56,679 nucleotides of DNA, from NCBI GenBank assembly GCA_016212165.1, contig JACRGY010000040.1, positions 1 to 56,679 of the forward strand, written 5' to 3'. The notes beneath the pieces were generated by a model. The model was not told where the DNA came from and searched no databases. It saw only the letters and a list, made by a program, of their open reading frames with translations. This DNA comes from Nitrospirota bacterium (GTDB lineage Bacteria > Nitrospirota > Thermodesulfovibrionia > Thermodesulfovibrionales > UBA1546). Made by a program: the position numbers and the translations under genes. Shown here one piece after another: positions 1-8,575 of this stretch. Every line of letters starts with the position of its first letter. Position 1 is the first letter of the stretch.

Positions 1-732
1 GCCCTGGTCTTTCCTGAATTCCTCGACCATCCAGTCTATAATCCTGATATCAAAATCATCGCCGCCAAGATATGTATCGCCGTTTGTGGATTTTACCTCA
101 ATTACTCCCTGTCCAATCTCAAGTATTGATATATCAAACGTCCCGCCGCCTAAATCATAAACTGCGATCTTTTCCTCTTTCTTTTTGTCCATGCCATAGG
201 CCAGAGAAGCTGCTGTAGGCTCGTTTATTATCCTGAGGACATTTAGCCCTGCAATCTTTCCCGCGTCTTTCGTGGCCTGACGCTGACTGTCATCAAAATA
301 GGCAGGGACTGTTATAACAGCATCGTTAATGGTCTCTCCGAGATAATCCTCGGCTGCCTGTTTTAGTTTCTGGAGTATCATTGCTGAAATCTCCGGCGGT
401 GAATAACGCTTGCCCCTTATCTCGACATGGGCATCTCCGTTTGGCGCCTCCACAATCTTATATGGAAGGCGTTTCTTTGCATGGTCCACCTCAGGGGAAT
501 TATATTTCCTTCCCATCAGCCTTTTTATGGAGAATATCGTGTTCTCAGGATTTGTGATTGCCTGTCTTTTTGCTATCTGCCCTACCAGTCTTTCTCCTTT
601 TTCCGTAAATGCAACAACAGAAGGGGTTGTCCTTGTTCCCTCCTGGTTCGGTATTACTACCTGCTCTCCGCCCTGAACAACTGCAACAACAGAGTTGGTT
701 GTCCCAAGGTCTATTCCAATTGCTTTAGCCAT
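1..732 (-). CDS. dnaK: Chaperone DnaK (Hsp70), N-terminal part, cut by the window edge
   Basis: ATP-dependent cytosolic Hsp70 chaperone working with GrpE and DnaJ. The 244 codons present cover the first part of the nucleotide-binding domain. They begin [19 protein letters not shown] (phosphate-1 loop), followed by the EGTRTTPS segment, [32 protein letters not shown] and the phosphate-2 loop [10 protein letters not shown] full protein has about 640 residues, so roughly 60 percent lies left of the window. The start ATG lies 1 nt after the grpE stop, and its AGGAGG ribosome site is inside the last grpE codons, so the two are translationally coupled. It is the third gene of hrcA-grpE-dnaK, controlled by the CIRCE site at 2503. 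Confidence 0.97.
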   Translation of the reverse strand, partial: MAKAIGIDLGTTNSVVAVVQGGEQVVIPNQEGTRTTPSVVAFTEKGERLVGQIAKRQAITNPENTIFSIKRLMGRKYNSPEVDHAKKRLPYKIVEAPNGDAHVEIRGKRYSPPEISAMILQKLKQAAEDYLGETINDAVITVPAYFDDSQRQATKDAGKIAGLNVLRIINEPTAASLAYGMDKKKEEKIAVYDLGGGTFDISILEIGQGVIEVKSTNGDTYLGGDDFDIRIIDWMVEEFRKDQG

Positions 733-733
733 C

Positions 734-1450
734 TTACATCTCCTCCTCTATGTTTTCTTCTGTATTTTCTTTTTCTTCTTCAACTTCTGACTTCTGACTT
801 CTGACTTCTGACTCCTGTATACTGTCTTCTGTCTTCTTGGATACTGCCACCAGTGAAGGCCTTAATACCTTATCCCTGAGCATATATCCTTTTCTGAATT
901 CCTCCACAACCGTATGCTCATCAACATCGTCCCTCTCAACTTGTGTCATCGCATGGTGCAGTGAAGGGTCAAATATCCTGTTAATCGCAATTATTGGAGT
1001 AAGCCCAAACTTATCAATGACCTTTAAAAATTCCCTTAGTGTTATTTCCACGCCCTGAACAAGCCCTGCCATCCTCGGTTGATATTCTGCCGATGTATCA
1101 CCATTTACATCATTTGACGCGTGCTTTAAGGCCATTTCAAGGTTGTCAAGCACAGGCATAAGCTCATAAAGCAGTGATTCATTGCCATACCTTACGAGTT
1201 CCTCCTTATCCTTGGCCACCCTTTTCTTATAATTCTCAAACTCTGCATACAGCCGCAGATATTTGTCTTTCTGGTCATTCAGCTCTTCCTCAAGATTCTT
1301 TCCCTGTAAAACTTCAGCCTCGGCATCTTGGTCGCGAGTCGTACCGACTTTTTTTTCAGCCTCGGCAGAATCCTGATTTTCAGCATCTTCAATGCCCGCC
1401 ACTTTATCTGTCCCGTTTTCTATAAAATCCTCTTTCTTTCTTTTCTTCAT
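734..1450 (-). CDS. grpE: Nucleotide exchange factor GrpE
   Basis: Co-chaperone that releases ADP from DnaK. 238 residues: an acidic low-complexity N-terminus (1-50), a long coiled coil (about 50-95), then the beta domain with family motifs LHHAMTQVE and [19 protein letters not shown]. The C-terminal tail after about residue 205 is abnormal: [19 protein letters not shown] followed by a run of Glu. It is produced by heptanucleotide tandem repeats at 784-818. It overlaps hrcA by 4 nt (ATGA), in the same operon. The tail is probably disordered and tolerated rather than functional. Confidence 0.95.
   Translation of the reverse strand: MKKRKKEDFIENGTDKVAGIEDAENQDSAEAEKKVGTTRDQDAEAEVLQGKNLEEELNDQKDKYLRLYAEFENYKKRVAKDKEELVRYGNESLLYELMPVLDNLEMALKHASNDVNGDTSAEYQPRMAGLVQGVEITLREFLKVIDKFGLTPIIAINRIFDPSLHHAMTQVERDDVDEHTVVEEFRKGYMLRDKVLRPSLVAVSKKTEDSIQESEVRSQKSEVEEEKENTEENIEEEM
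784..818 (-). repeat. Heptanucleotide tandem repeat inside the 3' end of grpE
   Basis: On the plus strand CTTCTGA occurs four times perfectly (784-811) with a fifth imperfect unit to 818. A second 7-bp motif, CTGTCTT, is repeated twice at 823-836. Three 7-bp units equal seven codons, so the repeat is translated as a seven-residue peptide repeat (SQKSEVR) in the disordered GrpE tail. A comparable 7-bp array sits in hisC at 50114. Confidence 0.9.
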
Positions 1451-2481
1451 TTTCTGTCTGTTACTATCCTCGTAAGGAATCTCGCAGTCGTATTAACCAC
1501 TGCAATAGCCCTGGAATAGTCCATCCTCGTGGGGCCGATCATACCAACACAGCCGATGGGCCTGTCACCCTCTTTATAAGACGCTGCCACAAGGCTGAAT
1601 CCCTTCATCTGCATTATAGAATTTTCAGCTCCGATTATCACCTTAACACCATCAGTATCAGAAATCTTTTCAAGTATCTGCAGCATGTGATGTTTGTCCT
1701 CTATTGCTTTCGAAATCTCTTTTATCTTTTCCACATCCGATAAATCAGGCAGCCCGAGGACCTCTGCAAATCCTGAAATAAAGAGGTCATCATAAGGGAA
1801 AAACAATGCGTCTTTACATATCCTTATGGCCCTGGAAATGAGCGTATCGCACAGGTCTTTCTCTCTTGCCATTTCCCTGAGTATCTTTGCGCGGATCTCG
1901 ATAAGGGAATAACCATGGAATTCTGAATTAAGGTATTCGGATATCCTGTTAAGATGGCGCTGCGAAAGCTCTGACCCCACATCCAGGACCTTATTCTTGA
2001 TAAGCCCCTCATCCGTAAGAAGCACCGCAACTACCTGGCTGCCCCTGTGCCTTAAAAATTCAATCCTGTTAAAAGTAGATATCCTTGTACTGGGAGAAAC
2101 TGCTACGCTGAGATAGTGGGAGAAACCGGAAAGCCTTTTAGTTGTTTCCTCAAGAAGTATATTTATGTCATCCTTTATGGATTCCAGCTCATTAACCATT
2201 TTGTAAAGATTGGACCTGTTATCAGGCTGGTATTCAATCTCTGAATGCAGAGAATTTACAAATAACCTGTAACCCATGTCTGTGGGTATCCTGCCGGCAG
2301 ATGTATGTGGCTGGCTGAGAAAACCCTGTTCCTCAAGGTCTGCCATTATATTCCTGACCGTAGCCGGAGAAAGGTTAAAGGCATATCTCTTTGTAATAAA
2401 CCCTGACCCCACAGGTTCAGGGTTGTTTATATAGGTCTGTACTATAGCGCAGAGTACCTTTTGGCTTCTTTCATTAAGCAT
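1447..2481 (-). CDS. hrcA: Heat-inducible transcription repressor HrcA
   Basis: Repressor of class I heat-shock operons; it binds CIRCE and is kept active by GroEL in characterised bacteria. 344 residues, normal length. An N-terminal winged helix (1-75) contains GSGFITKRYAFNLSPATVRN and MADLEEQGFLSQPHTSAGR, followed by a GAF-like dimer and inserted domain ending VGMIGPTRMDYSRAIAVV. It is the first gene of hrcA-grpE-dnaK and begins 22 nt downstream of a perfect CIRCE inverted repeat, so it should be autoregulated. Confidence 0.96.
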   Translation of the reverse strand: MLNERSQKVLCAIVQTYINNPEPVGSGFITKRYAFNLSPATVRNIMADLEEQGFLSQPHTSAGRIPTDMGYRLFVNSLHSEIEYQPDNRSNLYKMVNELESIKDDINILLEETTKRLSGFSHYLSVAVSPSTRISTFNRIEFLRHRGSQVVAVLLTDEGLIKNKVLDVGSELSQRHLNRISEYLNSEFHGYSLIEIRAKILREMAREKDLCDTLISRAIRICKDALFFPYDDLFISGFAEVLGLPDLSDVEKIKEISKAIEDKHHMLQILEKISDTDGVKVIIGAENSIMQMKGFSLVAASYKEGDRPIGCVGMIGPTRMDYSRAIAVVNTTARFLTRIVTDRK

Positions 2482-2502
2482 TTTCTTAGACCTCTAAGGG
2501 TA

Positions 2503-2529
2503 TTAGCACTCTCACATTGAGAGTGCTAA
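2503..2529 (-). promoter_or_regulatory. CIRCE operator of the hrcA operon
   Basis: Perfect match to the consensus: TTAGCACTC (2503-2511), nine-base spacer, GAGTGCTAA (2521-2529). It is the HrcA binding site in front of hrcA-grpE-dnaK. Confidence 0.97.
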
Positions 2530-2635
2530 TAGTTTATCAGGAAAACATTTTTCATGTCAAGTGACCCAATTTTTTTCTTCTTTTTAAAAGACTTAGCATT
2601 AATTTACCAGAAGTTTTTAATGCCTGGGAGTCTCC

Positions 2636-3472
2636 CTACCACTCAAGCTTTTTCTGCATAAGTTTTTCGTACATGCCTTTGGGCAGAAAAGCCTGTTGGT
2701 GTATCTCGTCGCTGTAATACTTTGTCTTTATATCGAACTTTTGCCTCATCTCGCGGGGCGAAAGCCCTTTTGAGCCAACAGAGAAAGTCCACCAGTTGCC
2801 TGCATAGGTTGCTATCGGCGCTGCATAGAGGTCCACCAGCGGGAATACACCCTTCATCGTCTCCTGTACCTCTATGACAATCTCCTTATGAAAATGAAGG
2901 GACTCGGAAAGTGTCACGTAAAACCCGTTCTCAGTCAGGCAGTTTTTTATTGATGTGAAAAATTCTTTAGTGAAAAGGCTCGTTGCAAAACCCACTATAT
3001 CTGTTGAATCAACTATCACGGCATCAATATCAGAACTGCGGCCTCTCACAAACTCAGCTCCGTCCATGCATTTTATCTCAACGCGGGGGTCATCAACATC
3101 ACATGCCACTGCCGGGAAAAACTTTCTTGAAACATTTATGACCTCTTCGTCTATCTCTATGAAATATACCTTTTCAACTGTCTTATGCTTTAAAATCTCT
3201 CTCACGGCTCCGCCGTCTCCGCCTCCGATAACAATCACCTTCTTTGGCGCAGGGTGGGCATGAAGCGCAACATGGGTGAGCATCTCATGATAAAAGAATT
3301 CATCCCTCTCGGTTATCTGGACAACTCCGTCAAGGATAAGCATCTTTCCAAAGTGCGGATTTTGAATAACCATTATCTCCTGAAACTTGCTCTTGCCCTT
3401 ATAAAGAATATTTTCAACCTCATATGAATACTGAATTGGCGCATATGGGTCTTTTTCATGAAACTTTATCAT
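2636..3472 (-). CDS. speE: Polyamine aminopropyltransferase (spermidine synthase)
   Basis: Transfers an aminopropyl group from decarboxylated S-adenosylmethionine to putrescine or a similar diamine. Rossmann methyltransferase-like fold. ERDEFFYHEMLTHVAL is the substrate-gating region, VIVIGGGDGGAVREILKH the nucleotide loop, and DAVIVDSTD the catalytic Asp region (commonly DSSDP; here the Pro is replaced by Ile). I start at ATG 3472 because AGGAGG lies 6 nt upstream; an in-frame TTG five codons earlier has no such site. It is downstream of the decarboxylase gene, together a polyamine locus. Exact product (spermidine or another polyamine) cannot be decided here. Confidence 0.9.
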   Translation of the reverse strand: MIKFHEKDPYAPIQYSYEVENILYKGKSKFQEIMVIQNPHFGKMLILDGVVQITERDEFFYHEMLTHVALHAHPAPKKVIVIGGGDGGAVREILKHKTVEKVYFIEIDEEVINVSRKFFPAVACDVDDPRVEIKCMDGAEFVRGRSSDIDAVIVDSTDIVGFATSLFTKEFFTSIKNCLTENGFYVTLSESLHFHKEIVIEVQETMKGVFPLVDLYAAPIATYAGNWWTFSVGSKGLSPREMRQKFDIKTKYYSDEIHQQAFLPKGMYEKLMQKKLEW

Positions 3473-3577
3473 CTTGTCCCTCCTCAAATAAGCAGCTTCA
3501 AAAGTTCAAATAGGTTAAGCAGGTCAATTGAAACTTTTTAACCTGTTTCCCCTTTTTAACCTTTTTTACCACAGAGC

Positions 3578-4741
3578 TTATACCAAAATCGTCTTTGGTA
3601 TTGAAAACCCGTTAAATTCCGATGCATAAGATATTGTATAGGCCCCGCTTGAAAGTATAAGTACCAGCCCGCCAATCTCCGGCTCGGGAAGCATCACATC
3701 CTTGTCAATCACGTCAAAACTGTCACAGCTCGGGCCTGCCAGTGTCCATCTCTTTTTATGTTTTGTATCTCTTGATGTCTCGACAAGATAGGTATACTTT
3801 ATCCCCCCGACGCTTTCCATCAGGCCGTTAAAAACCCCTACATCTATATGAAGCCAGTTCGTATCAGCCCTTTTGGCCTTTCCTATGACTGAAGTTACAA
3901 ATATGCCTGCATCGCCTACAACCGCCCTTCCCGGCTCTATAAACACCCTGACATCATGAGGAAATTTTTCACGGATGAGCTTATTTATATTTTTATCTAT
4001 TGCATCAACATCAACTACATTTTTTGTGTATTTTATCGGATACCCTCCGCCGATATTCAGGACAGAAAGCCTTATGCCCCTTTCCCCTGCGACATCCCAT
4101 AAGGCCTTTGCCTTATCCAGTGCGCTGTTCCAGTTATACATGTTAGTGCACTGAGAACCCACATGAAATGTGACGCCGGCAGGATTAAGCCCCTTGTCCC
4201 CTGCATAAGAGAGCAATTCCGCAGCCTCATCAACTTCAACTCCGAACTTCTTGCTGAGCGGCCATTCGCTGCCCTCATTAGGCACAGAAAGCCTGACATA
4301 GACATTGCATCCCGGCAGAATCCTTGCAAGCTTATCCACCTCTGCCACAGAATCATAGGAGAAATAATTCACGCCGCAGGAAGCGGCAATCTTTAAAAAC
4401 TTAAAAGATTTTACGGGATTGCTGGATATGATTCTATCGGGCTTAACGCCTATGGATGTGAGCAGTTTCAATTCCCCCTCAGAGGCTATCTCAAAGCCCA
4501 TCTCAAGTTTATTGACAAGTTTTATTACCTCGATATCAGGATTGGCCTTAACAGCATAAAAGACCGTGGAGTTTTTTATATTGCGGCCTATCAGGGATAC
4601 TTTTTCCATGACCTTTTCTTTATCCACAAGGAGAAAAGGCGTCTCAATATTCTTCCGTTCAAGGTACTTTAAGACCTTGAACAATGTTGTCTTGGAAACA
4701 ATCCCTGTGTGATACTTTTCTACCTTAAAGGTCCTGGGCAT
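3578..4741 (-). CDS. Fold-III PLP decarboxylase (ornithine/lysine decarboxylase type)
   Basis: Decarboxylates a basic amino acid to a diamine, feeding SpeE next door. Alanine-racemase-like TIM barrel plus beta domain. The PLP lysine is in FYAVKANPD (about Lys65), the glycine-rich phosphate site is NIGGGYP, and the catalytic-Cys loop is GPSCDSFD, as in eukaryotic-type ODC and bacterial lysine/ornithine decarboxylases (not the DAP decarboxylase pattern). The longer frame starting at 4783 is rejected: its first 14 codons fall in a dispersed repeat, while ATG 4741 has GGAG 6-7 nt upstream. Substrate (ornithine, lysine or both) is not resolved. Confidence 0.87.
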   Translation of the reverse strand: MPRTFKVEKYHTGIVSKTTLFKVLKYLERKNIETPFLLVDKEKVMEKVSLIGRNIKNSTVFYAVKANPDIEVIKLVNKLEMGFEIASEGELKLLTSIGVKPDRIISSNPVKSFKFLKIAASCGVNYFSYDSVAEVDKLARILPGCNVYVRLSVPNEGSEWPLSKKFGVEVDEAAELLSYAGDKGLNPAGVTFHVGSQCTNMYNWNSALDKAKALWDVAGERGIRLSVLNIGGGYPIKYTKNVVDVDAIDKNINKLIREKFPHDVRVFIEPGRAVVGDAGIFVTSVIGKAKRADTNWLHIDVGVFNGLMESVGGIKYTYLVETSRDTKHKKRWTLAGPSCDSFDVIDKDVMLPEPEIGGLVLILSSGAYTISYASEFNGFSIPKTILV

Positions 4742-4758
4742 TATATCTCCTGAAAATG

Positions 4759-4813
4759 TGTCATGCTGAACTCGTTTCAGCATCTTAGACCCTGAATCAA
4801 GTTCAGGGTGACA
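4759..4813. repeat. Dispersed palindromic repeat (TGTCATGCTGAAC type)
   Basis: Terminal inverted repeat TGTCATGCTGAAC (4759-4771) and GTTCAGGGTGACA (4801-4813), 11 of 13 positions complementary. It lies just upstream of the decarboxylase and creates a false N-terminal extension of it. With the next repeat it fills most of the 328-nt gene-free stretch 4742-5069; in the rest (about 4814-4918) I see only AT-rich sequence. Confidence 0.75.
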
Positions 4814-4918
4814 AGAGGAATTAATTATAAAACATATTTCATATTTTTACGCAATTGTTTTTGGCGATTGTTAAGAAAAGGGGGATATAGTAAACGAAAT
4901 AAGTAATGTTACATTTTC

Positions 4919-5018
4919 TGTCATTCTGGCTTGTCCAGAATCTTTCTTTACGATTCCGAACCGATCCTCGACAAGCGAGGACAAGAGTCGAAAGGATTCC
5001 CGACAAGCGGGAATGACA
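4919..5018. repeat. Dispersed inverted-repeat element (TGTCATTC...GAATGACA)
   Basis: About 100 bp bounded by TGTCATTC and GAATGACA, with internal short inverted repeats (for example TCCTCG...CGAGGA and TTCCCG...CGGGAA). It sits between the 3' end of the hybrid kinase gene and the decarboxylase gene. It is related in its ends to the repeats at 17046, 50303 and 51290. Confidence 0.75.
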
Positions 5019-5069
5019 ATACTAAAGGGTTATGTCAACCTACCTAGTGCGTTTGTATTATTTTGTCTT

Positions 5070-7706
5070 TTACGGAATGCTGTCCACTCTTTTTTTATCA
5101 AGTATTTCCCTCACCTTTTTCAAAAACTCTGTAGGAGAAACAGGCTTTGGAACAAAATTTATTCCTTCTTCAAAAAGCCCTTTCCCGTCCGATATTTCTG
5201 CAGGATACCCGCTTGTAAAAAGCGCCCGGATATCAGGCCTTATCTTTTTTATCTCTTTATATGCCTCTTTACCGGTCTTCTTTGGCATTATTACATCAAA
5301 TATAAGAAGCTCAATCTTATCTCTGTTTTCCACGAATTTATTTACGGCGTCTTCTCCATCCACCGCCTCTATAACCTTATATCCGAATTTCTCCAGGACG
5401 GTCTTTGTTATCTGCCTCACTTCTTCTTCATCCTCTGCCAGAAGCACTGTCTCTGCGCCTTCCATTGACGGAGCTATTTCAGCAAGTTTTGTTTCTTTAA
5501 CCTCTGCTTTATGAGTCAGGGGCAGATATATATTAAATGTCGTGCCCTGTCCCTGTTCACTGTAGACATTGATGTACCCGTTGTGCTGTTTGATTATGCC
5601 GTATACTATTGCAAGCCCGAGCCCGGTGCCTTTTCCTACCTCTTTTGTTGTAAAAAAAGGGTCGAATATCTTTTCTTTTGTACTTTCATCCATCCCTGTT
5701 CCGGTGTCTGTAACAGAGACAAAGGCATACTTCCCTTTCTTCCCGTAGTTATGGGCCATTATAAATTCATTGTCCAGTTCCACGGCTTTTGTAATGATTG
5801 TTAAGGCCCCTCCTTCCTGCATGGCATCTCTTGCATTGGTTGCAAGGTTTATAATTACCTGTTCTATCTGGCCGGGGTCTGCCATTATTGTTAAATCATC
5901 CTCTGAAAATAATGTCTTAACCTCTATGTCCTCGCCAATGAGCCTCACCATAAGTTTTTTCACCACACCTATTATCTCGTTCAGGTTTACCGGCCTTGGG
6001 TTCATTATCTGTTTTCTGCTGAATGCCAGGAGGCTCTGGGTCAGGCTGGCAGCCCTTTCTGCCGATATGAGTATCGGGTCTACATAAGCCCTTAATGGCT
6101 CATCTGCCTGCATCTTCATCTGCAAGAGGTTTCCGTAACCGATTATTGCCGTAAGGATATTGTTAAAGTCATGCGCAATGCCCCCTGCAAAGGTCCCGAT
6201 TGCCTCCAGTTTCTGGGAATGCCGGAGCTGGTCTTCAAGCTTCTTTTTCTCTGTGATATTATTAATTACCTCTATAGCTGACACAACTTCCCCTGATTCA
6301 TTTTTAACAGGATATGATTTTATCTCCACAAAAACCGGATTCCCTTCTTTATCATAGTGCGTATGGACAGCTGTGCCGGGATTACCTGTCTTAAAAGTAT
6401 CTTTTACCGGGCAATCCTGGCCCGCCTCGCAGCAGGGTTTATATATATGATGGGAGATTTCATAACAATGTTTGCCTATAACATCCTCAACAGGAATATC
6501 AACCATCTTGAGATAAGACTTGTTAGCAGAGAGTATTCTGTATTCATGGTCTATGACAATAAAGCCTTCGTCAACGTTTTCAAGGATATTTCTGACAAAT
6601 TCCTCTGCCTTCCTTCGCCCGGTAATATCCTCGCCTGAACTTAAGGTGCCGGAGATTATGCCGTTTTCATCTGCAATCAGGGCATTGTGCCATGAGATTA
6701 ATTTCTCTTCACCGCTTTTAGTAAGAACAGGGTTTTCATAATGCTCGATAGGTTCAATCTCCCCACGCATCATTTTATCGAAAACAACCTTCACTTCATC
6801 CCTTATTCTTTCAGGAACAAAGTTATCGAACCAGTTCTTGCCAAGAATATCTTCTTCACAATATCCCAATATCTCACAGCCCTTTTTATTTATAAGGGTG
6901 ATTCGCTGTTCGGCATCTATTGCCACAAGCATGACCCCTGCAATATCAAGATACAACTGTGCCTTGTCCCTCTCTTTTTTTAATATGTCCTCCATCTTCC
7001 TGCGCTGAGTTATATCGCGGGCAATGACCTGAGCGCCCGGCTTACCCTGATAGATAAAAGGAGTTGCAGCCACTTCCACATCAACAGAACTTCCGTCAAG
7101 GCGAAGATACTTTTCCTCAAGAACAGGGACTTCTGCCTTTTCTTCTTTCAGTATCTGAATTCGCTCATTTACTATGCCCCTGAAATCAGAATGCATCAAT
7201 TCAAGCACCGGTTTGCCTATAAGCTCTTCAGCGCTGGTTGCTCCAAAAAGCTTAACACCGGCAGGATTTATAAATGCAAACTTGCCTTCGCTTTGAATAA
7301 AGATCGCATCAGGGGAAAGATTCACGAGACTGCGGTAACGTTCTTCGCTCTCTATCAGAGTATACTCTGACTGCTTGCGCTCGACAATTGCAGCTTTAAA
7401 TTCTCTCCACCTGCGCAGAGAAAAAACAGCAAAACCCGCTGCCACTATTATAAATGCACGTATAAACTCGTTAGTGTCCCATCCATATTTTTTTTGGAGC
7501 CATCCTTCTAAAAGTTCAAATGCTTTAAAATTGTATTCAGCTAAAAACAAAAAAACAGAGGCCGTAGAGATTATAAGCAGGTCTCTGATTGAGCTTGAGT
7601 ATCTATCTGAATTCTTTCCATTCACAAATAAAGGATAGCAAAAAAAGAGATACGTTGCGAGAAATAAAACACAAATTATGTATTTTTTAAAAAATGATAT
7701 AATCAC
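5070..7706 (-). CDS. Membrane hybrid histidine kinase: 3 PAS, kinase core, C-terminal receiver
   Basis: Sensor kinase. Hydrophobic segments near the N-terminus (SFFKKYIICVLFLATYLFF, then two more) are followed by three PAS domains (from YRSLVNLSPDAIFIQ, AQLYLDIAGVMLVAID and NILENVDEGFIVIDHEYR). HisKA has the phospho-acceptor in GGIAHDFNNILTAIIGYG, then a HATPase with DTGTGMDESTKEKIFDPFF and GTGLGLAIVYGIIKQHNG. The C-terminal receiver has its Asp in LLIFDVIMP. The third PAS holds a Cys cluster, CCEAGQDCP. The frame is open up to 7865, but that would overlap the divergent gene starting at 7710. I use the GTG at 7706, the last plausible start before the first membrane segment; it is uncertain. 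The signal is unknown. Confidence 0.82.
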   Translation of the reverse strand: MIISFFKKYIICVLFLATYLFFCYPLFVNGKNSDRYSSSIRDLLIISTASVFLFLAEYNFKAFELLEGWLQKKYGWDTNEFIRAFIIVAAGFAVFSLRRWREFKAAIVERKQSEYTLIESEERYRSLVNLSPDAIFIQSEGKFAFINPAGVKLFGATSAEELIGKPVLELMHSDFRGIVNERIQILKEEKAEVPVLEEKYLRLDGSSVDVEVAATPFIYQGKPGAQVIARDITQRRKMEDILKKERDKAQLYLDIAGVMLVAIDAEQRITLINKKGCEILGYCEEDILGKNWFDNFVPERIRDEVKVVFDKMMRGEIEPIEHYENPVLTKSGEEKLISWHNALIADENGIISGTLSSGEDITGRRKAEEFVRNILENVDEGFIVIDHEYRILSANKSYLKMVDIPVEDVIGKHCYEISHHIYKPCCEAGQDCPVKDTFKTGNPGTAVHTHYDKEGNPVFVEIKSYPVKNESGEVVSAIEVINNITEKKKLEDQLRHSQKLEAIGTFAGGIAHDFNNILTAIIGYGNLLQMKMQADEPLRAYVDPILISAERAASLTQSLLAFSRKQIMNPRPVNLNEIIGVVKKLMVRLIGEDIEVKTLFSEDDLTIMADPGQIEQVIINLATNARDAMQEGGALTIITKAVELDNEFIMAHNYGKKGKYAFVSVTDTGTGMDESTKEKIFDPFFTTKEVGKGTGLGLAIVYGIIKQHNGYINVYSEQGQGTTFNIYLPLTHKAEVKETKLAEIAPSMEGAETVLLAEDEEEVRQITKTVLEKFGYKVIEAVDGEDAVNKFVENRDKIELLIFDVIMPKKTGKEAYKEIKKIRPDIRALFTSGYPAEISDGKGLFEEGINFVPKPVSPTEFLKKVREILDKKRVDSIP
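7695..7703 (+). promoter_or_regulatory. Extended -10 promoter of the class IV PLP enzyme gene
   Basis: TGATATAAT: TATAAT at 7698-7703 preceded by TGN. The ATG follows after only 6 nt and no Shine-Dalgarno is visible, so the transcript should be leaderless. No good -35 box. Confidence 0.6.
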
Positions 7707-7709
7707 TGC

Positions 7710-8567
7710 ATGTTCGTTTACCTGAATAACAGGGTTGTGCCTGAGCTTGATGCAAGGGTATCTGTTTTTGACCATGGTTTCCTGTACGGAGACGGGATTT
7801 ATGAAACAATGCGCTCCTATGACAGTGTTGTCTTTATGCTTGACGAGCATATCAGGAGACTGCATCGCTCGGCATCATTGATAGGGCTTCGTATTCCAAA
7901 AAATGCCGCAGGCATAAAAGCGGCAATCCATGAGACACTGAAAGCAAATTCTCTCAAAAATGCATACATAAGGCTGACTGTATCAAGAGGCCCCGGCCCT
8001 GTCGGGCTGGACCCTGAGCTATGCAAAAAGCCGACATTTGTAATCATTGCCAATGAGTTCAAGGAATATCCAAAAGCATATTATAAAAATGGCATTAAGT
8101 TAATCATATCCGGAACAAAAAGAAATCTTAAAGAGGCAGTCAATCCACAGATAAAATCCCTTAACTTCCTGAACAACATCCTTGCAAAGGCCGAGGCAAA
8201 AGAAAGAGGCGCCTATGAGGCATTGATGCTGAACTCGATGGGCTATCTCACCGAGGGAACGATAAGTAATATTTTTTTTATATCCAATCAAATCCTGTGT
8301 ACACCCTCAACAAACTGCGGAATACTTGACGGCATCACAAGAAAAATCATACTGGAATTAGCCGTAAAAAACAGGATAAAGATTAAGGAAGGCAGATTCA
8401 GGAAAGAGGCCCTGTACAATGCCTCTGAGGCCTTTATAACCAATACAACAATGGAGGCCATGCCTGTAAGCCGGGTTGATAAGAATAAATACAAGGTTGG
8501 AACTATAACAAGATTGCTTCACAGAGAATACAAAAAAGAAGTAAACTCTAACATAGGCAGGACATAG
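7710..8567 (+). CDS. Class IV PLP aminotransferase/lyase (BCAT, D-amino acid transaminase, ADC lyase family)
   Basis: 285-residue fold-type IV PLP enzyme. Visible motifs: FDHGFLYGDGIYETMRSY, the PLP lysine in QIKSLNFLNNILAKAEA, and LTEGTISNIFFISN near the cofactor. The FLYGDGxxET form and short N-terminus are closer to D-amino-acid aminotransferase or aminodeoxychorismate lyase than to classic IlvE, but sequence alone does not choose. Alone on the plus strand, convergent with the next kinase gene (8-nt gap) and divergent from the hybrid kinase. Apparently leaderless (TATAAT 6 nt before ATG). Confidence 0.85.
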   Translation: MFVYLNNRVVPELDARVSVFDHGFLYGDGIYETMRSYDSVVFMLDEHIRRLHRSASLIGLRIPKNAAGIKAAIHETLKANSLKNAYIRLTVSRGPGPVGLDPELCKKPTFVIIANEFKEYPKAYYKNGIKLIISGTKRNLKEAVNPQIKSLNFLNNILAKAEAKERGAYEALMLNSMGYLTEGTISNIFFISNQILCTPSTNCGILDGITRKIILELAVKNRIKIKEGRFRKEALYNASEAFITNTTMEAMPVSRVDKNKYKVGTITRLLHREYKKEVNSNIGRT

Positions 8568-8575
8568 TATTTGAA

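Noticed and set aside
2955-3263. Plus-strand frame inside speE and many similar antisense frames
   Set aside because: Lie entirely opposite well-supported genes, lack ribosome sites and have no recognisable domains.
4742-4783. 14-codon N-terminal extension of the decarboxylase
   Set aside because: Encoded by a dispersed repeat; the ATG at 4741 has a proper ribosome site and matches the family start.
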